The notes beneath the pieces were generated by a model. It saw only the letters and a program-made list of their open reading frames with translations, was not told where the DNA came from and searched no databases. 64,000 nucleotides of DNA, from NCBI GenBank assembly GCA_035772735.1, contig JASDFA010000027.1, forward strand, positions 32,098,001-32,162,000. Reading direction: 5' to 3'. The translations under genes and the position numbers were made by a program. The stretch's first letter is position 1. Each line of letters begins with the position of its first letter. Source of the stretch: Datura wrightii (taxonomy: Eukaryota; Streptophyta; Magnoliopsida; Solanales; Solanaceae). Below, piece by piece: positions 55,956 through 64,000 of this stretch.

Positions 55956-56640
55956 TTGTTGCTACTGAACTATTGTTGTGTGGCTCATGAGCAGTTTCGG
56001 AGGATGGTCATGACACCCGGAGGCGGTGCCTTGGTGGAGACCATCAAGCTGGTAGACAATATGTGGCATAGAGAGGGGAAGAAAGACACAATGTTGCTGG
56101 TTATGATGAAGCAAATGGAGTTGTTGACGAACTATATAAAGGGTTCCCGTGCAAGATACCACAAAGCCAACCATGGCTATGAGTATTCTTATCATGGAAA
56201 TCAAGGTCAGAATAATGTTTGGTCAGTTGATATGAGTATCCAGGAGAGCAATGAATCAGTCCCACCACATATGGAAAGGACTCTCGAAGTGGTACTTGAA
56301 AAGGTCCTTTCAACTGAAGAGGGAGTTTAGGATTTGCAGAGTAAAGTATTGGACCTTACAACCACCGTGAATATTCATGATGTAATAATTCAACAATTGG
56401 AGGATAGGATGAACGAGTTAGCATCTGAGCTGGCAGCTCAAACAATAGAAACCAACATGTCCCCAACTCAGGCCATTGTGGATGATGATATATTCAAGTG
56501 GGAAATGGAGGAATAGGTTGTTGGAAAACTTATTGCCGATGTCTTTTCGAAAGGTGAAGAACTCGAGGAGGTTCATCATGTGCGTAAAGAGATAAGAAAT
56601 TACCCTTTCTCACCAAGAAAACTTGACCTTGATTCAAAGA
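55956..56640 (+). pseudogene. A8 gag C-terminal remnant
   Basis: The frame at 55956-56330 reads EQFRRMVMTPGGGALVETIK, NMWHREGKKDTMLLVMMKQM and LLTNYIKGS. After a stop it continues VLDLTTTVNIHDVIIQQLED and MNELASELAAQTIETN. It resembles the C-terminal third of Athila gag, with a possible short coiled coil at 56340-56440. The N-terminal capsid part and a zinc knuckle are missing, and no protease active site is found before RT. Confidence 0.65.
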
Positions 56641-57735
56641 ATTGTACAACTCCTCCGTCACAACCATCAATTGTGACACCACCAAAGCTGGAGCTCAAAC
56701 CCTTGCCTACTCATCTACAACATGCATATCTGGGGGAGAATGCAAGCTCCCGGTTATCATTTCAGCAAAGCTTACTCCTTTACAAGTAGATAAACTCATT
56801 GAGGTACTAAAGAGGCACATTCAAGCTATACGATGGTCAATAGGTTATATCACTGGTATTCCTCTGGGGATTTTCCCTCACAAAATCAATCCTCAAGAAA
56901 ATTGCAGCCCATCAGTTGAGCATCAAAAGAAGGTTGAACCCACCTATGTGAGAGGTGGTTAAAAAGGATATTATTAAATGGTTAGATGCAGGTGTGGTAT
57001 ATCATATCACAGACAGTAGTTGGGGAAGCCTGGTGCAGTGTGTGCCAAAGAAAGGAAGCATCACGGTTTTTCCGAATGAGAAGAAAGAGTTAATAGCTAC
57101 TCGTCCAGTCACTGGATGGAGTGTTTGAATAAATTACCGTTAGTTAAACTTATGGACAAAGAAGGATCACTTCTCGGTGCCATTCATTGACTAAATGTTA
57201 GACCGGTTGGCCTATAGAGAGTACTATTATTTCTTTGATGGATACTCGGGATACAATCAAATTTCAATTGCACTTGAGGATCAAGAAAAAACCACATTTA
57301 CATGTCCCTATGGCACTTTTGCATTCAAGAGCTTGCCTTTTGGTCTTTACAATGCCCCTGCCACTTTCCAAAGATGCATATCTCCATCTTTTCTAATATG
57401 GTAGAAGATACTACGGAAGTCTTCATGGATGACTTTTCAATTGCGGGGAACTCATTTAATGACTATTTGACACATTTAGATAAGGTATTAAAGAGATGTA
57501 CTAAAAAAAATTTGGTATTTAATTTAGAAAAATGTCATTTTATGGTCAAAGAAGGATTAAGTTGGGACAGAAAATTTCTGGAAAAGGAATTGAGGTGGAT
57601 CAAGCCAAAGTGGACGCCATTGCTCAGTTACCTCAACCATGTACCATGAAGGGTGTTAGGAGTTTCCTCGGTCATGCGGGTTTCTACTGCTGATTTATTA
57701 AAGAATTCTCTAAGATAGCTCATTCTTTATTTTGA
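56641..57735 (+). pseudogene. A8 reverse transcriptase
   Basis: Over shifting frames: LELKPLPTHLQHAYLGENAS, PVIISAKLTPLQVDKLIEVL and IRWSIGYITGIPLGIFPHKI, then VQCVPKKGSITVFPNEKK-like wording with damage, then YFFDGYSGYNQISIALEDQE, FTCPYGTFAFKSLPFGLYNA and PATFQRC. The catalytic box VFMDDFSIAGNSF is intact at about 57424. It continues NLVFNLEKCHFMVKEGLSW, then GVRSFLGHAGFYC-like wording near 57652. At least five stops or shifts interrupt it. The wording is Athila lineage. Confidence 0.85.
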
Positions 57736-58398
57736 TTGTTGGAGAAAGAAGAAAAGTTCAATTTTGATGAAGATTGTTTGAATGCTTTTGTGGAGTTGAA
57801 GGAAAGGTTGATTTCTTCTCCAATCATTGTAGCACCTAATTGGTCAAAACCATTTGAGCTCATGTGCGATGCAAGGAGTGTGGAATTAAGAGAGGTCCTT
57901 GGTCAGTGGAGGGACAAGATATTTGACCCAATCTAGTATGCTAGCAAGGCCCTGAACAATGCACAAACAAACTACACAGTAATGGAGCAGGAGCTACTCG
58001 CTGTTGTGTTTGCATTTGAAAAGTTCCGAGCATATTTACTAGGAACGAAAGTGGTGGTGCACACGGACTATGCAGCTCTTAGGTATCTAATGGTCAAGAA
58101 AGATGCTAAGCTAAGATTTATCAGGTGGGTTTTGTTGTTGTAGGAATTCGACTTCGAGGTAAAGGATCGTAAGGGATGTGAGAATCAAGTGGAAAACCAT
58201 CTATTGCACCTAGAGGCAAGTGGGAAGCCAGGAACACATGAAGAGGTCAATGATGTGTTTCCGTATGAGCATATTCGAGCCGCAACCCATGATCTAACAT
58301 CGTGGTTTGCCGATTTTGCTAATTACCTGGCCAACAATATTGTACCCGAAAGCTTGAACATTCAACAAAACAATAAATTCATGCATGATGTCTAGAAA
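57736..58398 (+). pseudogene. A8 RNase H
   Basis: It reads KFNFDEDCLNAFVELKERLI, IIVAPNWSKPFELMCDARSV and GQWRDKIFDPI, stop, then YASKALNNAQTNYTVMEQEL, FAFEKFRAYLLGTKVVVHTD and RFIRWVLL. The last catalytic region reads NQVENHLLHLEASGK where NQVADHLSRLE is usual, so the final catalytic D is N. The frame is broken by stops at about 57934 and 58141. Confidence 0.85.
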
Positions 58399-59566
58399 TT
58401 CTTTTGGGATAAACCTTACCTCTTATGAAGTTGTACGGATGGTTTAATACGTCAGTGTGTCCCAAAAGTAGAGATGGTCCCAATTCTAGAGACTTTTTAT
58501 TCTTCGCCTGTTGGATGTGATTATGGGAGTGTGCGAACAACAGCGAAGGTGTTACAATGTGGGTTTTATTGGCCTACATTGCATCAAGATTCCTATTACT
58601 TTGTGAATCAATGTGATAGATGTCAAAGGATATGGAGTATTTCAAGAAGGCATGAACTTCCGCTAACACCGATATTAGAGGCTGAGTTGTTTGATGTATG
58701 GGGTATCGACTTCATGGGCCCTTTTGTAAGCTATTATGGAAACACATACATCTTGGTAGTAGTTGATTATGTATCCAAATGGGTGGAAGTTGTTGCACTA
58801 CCAAATAATGAAGGGAGGAGCGTAACAACCTTTTTAAAGAGACATATCTTCTCGCGGTTCAGTACTCAAAGAATAATCATTAGCAATGGAGGTTCTCATT
58901 GTTGCAATCAAGTATTCAGTACCTTGCTAGCTAAATATGGTGTGAAGCACAAAGTAGCTACCCTTTATCACCCGCAAACCAGCGGACAAGTGAAAGTTTC
59001 AAATTGAGAAATAAAATCCATCTTGACTAAAACAGTCAATGTTAACAAAATCGATTGGGCGCAGAAGTTAGATGATGCCTTGTGGGCATATTGGACTATA
59101 TTAAAAATGTCGATTGGAATGTCTCCCTATCAGCTGGTGTTTAGCGAATCATGTCACCTCCCTGTTGAGTTAGAACAACAAATCTTTGTGGGCATTGAAA
59201 AGTTTAACCTCGAATTGGGATCTGTCCAAGGTCAAGTCCATAATTTACAGGAGTTAGATGAATTTAGAATGAGGGAATATGAGAATGCGGCTATTTACAG
59301 AGCCAAAATGAAATATTATCATGAACAAAAAGTGTTGCAGCATAGTTTTTCTCTAGGGGATTGGGTGTTGCTGTTCAATTCTCGACTACGGCTATTCCCT
59401 GGGAAATTAAAGTCTAAATGGTCAGGTCCTTTTAAGGTATCTCAGGTGTAAAACTCCATGGAGAGAATGGGAGCAAGTTCAAAGTGAATGGCCAACAAGT
59501 AAAAAGATATCTGGGGGTGTTGGAAGAGGTTGGACGAACAGAGGTTTTATATCTCGATGAACCGTA
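58399..59566 (+). pseudogene. A8 integrase
   Basis: It is open at 58474-59007 and 59023-59451, with one stop between. The zinc finger has lost its histidines (FYSSPVGCDYGSVRT for the usual HSSPxGGHHG), but CDRCQR remains. In the core, D1 is kept (WGIDFMGPFVSYYG), while D2 is changed (IIISNGGSHCCN for SDGGSHFCN) and E3 is changed (GQVKVSN for GQVEVSN), so two of three catalytic residues are gone. The C-terminus reads CHLPVELEQQIFVGIEKFNL, VLLFNSRLRLFPGKLKSKWS. It cannot catalyse integration. Confidence 0.9.
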
Positions 59567-59579
59567 GACCCTAAGAGAC

Positions 59580-59630
59580 CTCTGTCGTGTCATGAAGTTA
59601 ACTAAGGTGCTTCTTGGGAGGCAACCAAAT
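59580..59630 (+). other. A8 conserved post-pol motif
   Basis: TCTGTCGTGTCATGAAGTTA, then ACTAAGGTGCTTCTTGGGAGGCAACC. It follows integrase, the standard place. Confidence 0.75.
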
Positions 59631-59699
59631 CATCTTTTTTTCTCTTACTCTTTTTATATTTTTTTTGTTTTTTATAGGTTAGGATGGTTCACTTCAGGA

Positions 59700-60130
59700 A
59701 GAGAATGAAAAGGGCGGACCGATGTTAGAACGGCGAAACGCAGGCGGAATATTGTGAAACGCTAATTGGGCACCGACCCTTTCCAGTGCACTGAAGGATT
59801 TAGGGTGAATCGGCGACCCAACCGGCGAAGCGTAGACGACATTTCTTGAAATGCCAAAGGGGCACCGACCCTTTACAATGCACCGAGGTATTCAGGGTGA
59901 ATCGGCGACCCAACTGGCGAAGAGCCATGTCAAAGTGTGAACCTCCAGTCAGTTGTTATTGTCTACCAGTGTACCTGGTAGTAGTTCTGTCATTGGTTTC
60001 TCACTCGGCGAAATGCCGGACGCATATTGCGACACGACGGTCATCTGCTAATCTTATTTCCAAAAACTCGCACAGGTAATATTAGCGGCAGACACATTGG
60101 TGAATTGCCAGTCCATTTCGGCGATCGTCG
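59700..60130 (+). repeat. A8 internal GC-rich array with a 92-bp tandem duplication
   Basis: Two adjacent units, 59731-59822 and 59823-59914, each start CGGCGAA(A/G)CG. Each contains GGGCACCGACCCTTT and ends AGGGTGAATCGGCGACCCAAC. Further related words follow (CGGCGAAATGCCGG at 60005, TTCGGCGATCGTCGG at 60117). The array occupies the same place as the internal arrays of A7 and A5. Confidence 0.8.
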
Positions 60131-60941
60131 GTATGCCCCATGGTGGACTATCTCTGGTTTCCAGTAAATGCACAAACCTTCACACTCCCCCATTTTTCTT
60201 TTCTCTTTTTCCCCACCAAATTTCATTCTCCTAAAAACCTCTCCTTCCGACCTAACCTCTATTAATAACTACCACCTAATCACCCAATCAAACTCCCCGC
60301 CTTTCAAACTTAAATACCGCTAGATCATTTTCATCTTCTTCACTCCACTTTCACCTCAACTCAGCAATAGCACGCAAGAAGTATCAGCAGTGGTAAGATT
60401 TTTCGTCACTCATTCTCTAAGGTTCCTAATTCTATTGGTGGTAGTTTGTTCTTATTGTGTTTATGTTATGCTCTTTCTTTGTTTTATGTGGGTGGATTTT
60501 GTCTTATGGTGGCCACAAAGTATCCAGGTGTAATATGAGTAGACCACTCTCTCAAATTGCCCAATGATAGATTGATTGACACCCTTCTTAAGGGCAATTT
60601 GTCATTTTCGTTGGGTAAGGTTGAAATTGTTATACATTGACATGGGGGTGGCTGGTGGGTGAAGTACATTTAGGTCGGCTGTTGGCGGACCACTGGTTGT
60701 GTTTCTCTAGTGGGGCGCTGTGGAGTTTGATATTTTTTCTAACTTCCTATGCCCATTGGTGATTTATCAACGAATCGTGGATCTGCAACCGCCTTTCCCC
60801 AATGGTTCATCGATGCCACCTGAAGACTATAACCTTCCCACTTGATTTCTTTCTTTTTGCTTTACCCTAGATTTACAAATAGTTGCACAATACTAACATT
60901 CATTTGGAGCATCATGTCTGTTTTCTCGTAGTCTTACACAG
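60131..60941 (+). promoter_or_regulatory. A8 leader and possible intron before the third ORF
   Basis: 60172-60360 is pyrimidine-rich (CCTTCACACTCCCCCATTTT, TTTCCCCACC). A donor-like CAGTG|GTAAGA lies at 60392/60393 and an acceptor-like TCTTACACAG|GCC at 60941/60942, giving a possible intron of 549 bp. The order matches A7. The small frames at 60484-60669 and 60041-60226 (minus) are not supported as genes. Confidence 0.45.
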
Positions 60942-62242
60942 GCCAAGAATCAATGCATACCAGCAATTACAGGTTCAGTTTGGGTTGGAAAGAATGGAGG
61001 AATATTACATTGCTTTCAAGGAGAATCGTGTCATCCATGCAGAAGCCCAATTTGATATGGAATCTTTTAAGATTGCATTCCCAGATATCTACTACAGATT
61101 GGAGTACGCGATTGGGGCCAATTCACCATACCAGTTGACCCATATTTTCTAGAACTGGTTTGGGAATTCTATGCATTATATAGAACAAGGCAACAACTCT
61201 TAAAGCACAAGTGCCGCACTAAAACATTACCGTGCTTGACATCGGTATGAGTGCGCGGGCAAGAGGTGCCTGTTACTCCAGAGGCAATCAATTCACTTTA
61301 TTGGGTCGAGCCAATCCAATCACACCCAATATTCCGCATGAAGGTGGAACACAAAGAAAACCAATTCCAATGGGTAGCCAACATGATTGCAATTGGTCAA
61401 CCACAGCGGGCCATCTCTAGGGGCCTCATTAATCATTGTGATTTTTAATTCGAAGCCTGCATGTGGTTAGACTTGGTTTATGTAAGGTTAATACCCTCTC
61501 AGAATACATCGGAAGTCCCAATTGAAGTTTCCATTCTTATTGCTTGCATAATGGATCATGTACACATCATGTACTTATTTGAAAAGCACTTTTCTGAAAA
61601 ATACACTAAGAAGCAGTTTTCAAAAGTTTGGCCAAACACTAATTGCTACTAAAAAGTGCTTTTTAAATTTATCGGCCAAACACAAACTGCATCTCACTAA
61701 AAGTACTTTTTTGATAAGCACTTTTAAAAAAAACACTTCTCAAAGTAAGATTATTTGAGAAGCTTTCCCAAATAGGCTATACATTGGCCACCAAAACTAA
61801 CAAAGATGCCCTAGTTATGAAGCGGGCAAAGTAAACAAGAAACAAGACTCTTCCACAACCTTCAGCATCTTCTCACATATAAGCCACCCCGTTCCATACA
61901 GCTGAGTTCCACACTCCTACACCTCCTAATTTGCTCAACATAGCATAAAGGGCCAAAATAAATGAGAGTTAGCTTGTGCAATTATCCAAGGCTATCCCAT
62001 CCATGATAGAACTTGGCATCAAGAAAGACTTGTAACCTGCTAAAGATAAGTTGAAAAGCCTATGCTCCACAGTTGAGGTCCTTGAGAGCGAAGTGATTAC
62101 TTTGAGAAAAGAGGTGGCTGCACTCAGTGCACCTCCATCTACTAGCTACCCAACCCCTTATGATCATATAGCGATTCCCCCACAGCCCGAAGCACCTAGG
62201 AGTCCACTAGATGATTGGTATGTACAGTATGACAGTGATTGA
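60942..62242 (+). pseudogene. A8 third ORF, decayed, putative plant transposon protein type
   Basis: The first part is open to 61149 (PRINAYQQLQVQFGLERMEE, FDMESFKIAFPDIYYRLEYA). After stops and shifts it continues VRGQEVPV-like wording, here MRGQEVPVTPEAINSLYWVE, then FQWVANMIAIGQPQRAISRG and MWLDLVYVRLIPSQNTSEVP, IEVSILIACIMDHVHI, the same kind of core as A7 (PHHLNAILG, WLKIVCSCLIP, VYALMKG). A MITE-like insertion breaks it at about 61570. It resumes near 61980 and ends with a coiled-coil-like tail at 62051-62242 (VEVLESEVITLRKEVAALS). No in-frame ATG is clear at the start. The family call is by resemblance to A7 and moderate only. Confidence 0.55.
61570..61782 (+). mobile_element. MITE-like insertion in the A8 third ORF
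   Basis: About 210 bp of A/T-rich sequence is rich in AAAGTGCTTTT and GGCCAAACAC phrases in both orientations. The ends are imperfectly inverted (TTATTTGAAAAGCACTTTT near 61572; GAAGCTTTCCCAAATAGG near 61762). It interrupts the coding-like sequence. I could not fix the target duplication, so the boundaries are approximate. It could be a non-autonomous DNA transposon of hAT-like type. Confidence 0.5.
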
Positions 62243-64000
62243 AAGATAATGTTCAATGAGGAAATATATCATAACCGAGATGCACCACCTCCAATGCGCT
62301 CGTTGTATGATGTAGATCATTCCTGAGCACCAGGTAGAGTGGCAACGACTTATTACCATGAGCTTCGTACTCTACTAGACAAATGGGTGGTGCCAGGTCC
62401 CGAAAAATCAGTGGAACTCCCACCTGATCCACTACAGCCTAAGGCTGAAGAAACAGCTTTGTGGCACTTTGATGCAGCCACATATACTTGGAAGCTGCGG
62501 CCCAACAACTAACTCAATCAAGCAGCCTCTTTCACCTTATTGTCTTTTCTTTTTGAAACATTGAGGGTAATGTCTAATTTAAGTTTGGGGGTTGGGATGT
62601 TGCAATTTGTTAATAGGGGGTTCTTTTCCCCCTTCCCTCACATTACTTCGCTATCGGTCACCCAGGAGTATTTAGCCTTGTAAGGTGGTCCTTACTTTGA
62701 CTGGCTTATTCCTTTAGGACACAAAATTCCTTGATGGTTGATGCCTAGTGATAAAATAGGGTCTTTACTTTGAATTGCATGCAAGAGCCAAGGTTTCTTG
62801 TTTTCTTATCCACTTCTGAAAATAGTAGGATAGTAAATAAACATCAAGGGTTTTCTTCATATCATAGTTCTTTCCCGAGGAGCATGTTTTTAATTTTTCT
62901 TTCCCTTTTTGTTGTTGAACTGGGTTGGCACTTCCTGATGATAGACTGTGTGGCGAATCTCTTAAGGGAAAATTCCATGTTTCTTTTTGGTCTTTTTATG
63001 AAGCTATTTTGAAAGGAAAAAATTTTGAAATGGAATTTTAAAATGAGGGCATGAAATGAAGATAATGAGCAGATGTTTGAAGCTAGAACATAGCACTCTT
63101 TGTCATACTTTGTAAATTCTTTGCTTGACTTATGAGTTTTCCTGCTTGATGTCCTGACTTGAAATCTTATGATGAAAATGACTCTTCTAGACCCTTGAAG
63201 GGTGATGCCTTGTGTTGTGAGGAATTTTTGATGAGTCTTATGCATGACTTCCTGTCTAGAACTTTCCCTAAGTGTGACTCAACGAAAAATCCTAGATGCA
63301 GTTTCACTTAGAACCTGATTTTAGACCTTCCTTTGTTTAGCCACTTCACCCATATACCCTCCTTGAACTTTTATCTTTGTCAGCCAACATTGAGCCTTAG
63401 CCCTTCTTTGGCAGCCAAATTACATGTCGTAATACCAGTCTTAATACTTCTCTTTGTCACCCATCCACCCTAAGTGCTAGTGATAAGATAATGATTAAAT
63501 GAGGCTTCAAGCCTAAGAAAAAGGGAGTGATAAAAAATATAAATAAGAAATGAGGAAAAAGCCCAAGTTTGGGGACGTGAAAGAGGAACATGAGAATTTC
63601 AATTTGAGGTAGCACCACATCGTGTCAAAATGCATAAAATGATAAATTGAAAAGAGAAAAATAATTTGTGTGAACTAGTGTTTCCTCTTGTGGAGATAAG
63701 GCTAATTGTGAGAGCCAAAGGAGTTATAAGGAGGGTCATTGCGAAATGAAACTCAAAAACAATGAAAGTAGAGAAATAAAGTAAAGTGATTGGAAGGAGT
63801 TGATGGGAGGTATGTTCACAAAAGGCATTAGGGAGGATCTAGTCACTAAAACCCGATTTTCATCCTACCCTTAACCCAAACCTACATCATAACCCGCAAG
63901 CCCTTAATGATTCTAAGTGCATTCGCTCTACATCAGTGGAGAAATACATGAAAGGCAAGTCTATGGGTCAAGTTGTGTGCATGAAGATTTCTTTTGGGAG
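62243..64000 (+). other. A8 3' non-coding cassette, cut by the window edge
   Basis: No gene is supported. 62243-62510 may be a further decayed tail of the third ORF (SVELPPDPLQPKAEETALWH in one frame). The hairpin ACATTG-AGGG-TAATGT lies at 62558-62573, followed by TTTAAGTTTGGGGGTTGGG (62578-62596). A purine-rich region covers 63610-63790. The block AGTGGAGAAATACATGAAA, then GGCAAGTCTATGGG, is at 63935-63967. The 3' LTR is not reached. The minus frame at 63245-62862 has no recognisable content. Confidence 0.65.

Larger units (their letters stand above)
54346..64000 (+). mobile_element. A8: Athila element with pol genes, running past the window
   Basis: It has a 5' LTR (54346-55878), primer site, truncated gag, RT, RNase H, integrase, post-pol motif, tandem GC-rich repeats, leader with a possible intron, a decayed third ORF and the 3' cassette. 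The left flank is CTCCC (54341-54345). The conserved block at 63954, which sits 419-434 bp before the 3' LTR in the other elements, predicts the 3' LTR to start near 64373-64388, outside the window. Confidence 0.85.

Noticed and set aside
1..64000. Host protein genes, tRNA, rRNA, CRISPR arrays, satellite repeats
   Set aside because: Every convincing coding segment is a retrotransposon domain. No cloverleaf, rRNA block, regular spacer array or satellite monomer was found by reading. A tRNA and RNA-family scan was not possible here.

Overview
This window is plant nuclear DNA made almost entirely of nested, mostly broken Ty3/gypsy LTR retrotransposons. I see no host protein gene, tRNA, rRNA or CRISPR. 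Two lineages alternate. Chromovirus-type (Tekay/Del-like) elements, called T1-T4 here, have LTRs of 2.2-2.5 kb starting TGTAA/TGTTA, an initiator-Met tRNA primer site and a C-terminal chromodomain. Athila-type elements, called A1-A8, have LTRs of about 1.4-1.6 kb starting TGAT, a TGGCGCC-type primer site and a Cys-His gag knuckle. The families and protein wording suggest a eudicot, probably Solanaceae; that is recognition from memory, not a search result. The setting looks like repeat-rich heterochromatin.

Layout. 1-3808: T1, a shrunken chromovirus whose RT is fused to the end of the integrase, followed by its 3' LTR. 3809-8090: the 3' end and LTR of A1 (+), split by a chromovirus solo LTR at 5530-7853. 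8091-12790: A2 (-), with 3' LTR, 3' noncoding region, integrase remnant and part of its 5' LTR. 12791-31517: T2 (+), a nearly full set of decayed domains. It carries an Athila solo LTR inside its protease (16766-18260), and its 3' LTR is split by T3 (-, 21866-31466). 31518-34605: scrambled ends of A3 (+), A4 (-) and T4 (-). 34606-35846 plus 52847-54345: A5 (+), host of two insertions. The first is A6 (-, 35847-52846, perfect target duplication GTGGT), itself split by A7 (+, 40661-50364). The second is A8 (+, 54346 to beyond the window).

A7 is the youngest-looking element. It has equal-length 1423-bp LTRs, about 97% identical by eye count, and codes for gag and protease only, with no RT, RNase H or integrase. 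Downstream it carries an intact 406-codon ORF of the putative plant transposon protein type, behind what looks like its own leader and a 684-bp GT-AG intron. A8 has a decayed counterpart after its pol genes, with a matching leader and possible intron.

The most interesting unexplained structure is a set of conserved non-coding devices in the 3' third of the Athila elements. These are a hairpin with changing stem but nearly constant GGGA loop; a copy of the polypurine tract just after it; a block reading AGGCAAGCCTATGG set 419-434 bp before the 3' LTR; and arrays of GC-rich semi-palindromic words upstream of LTR TATA boxes, with the same words reused in front of the internal third ORF. Such arrays occur in both lineages.
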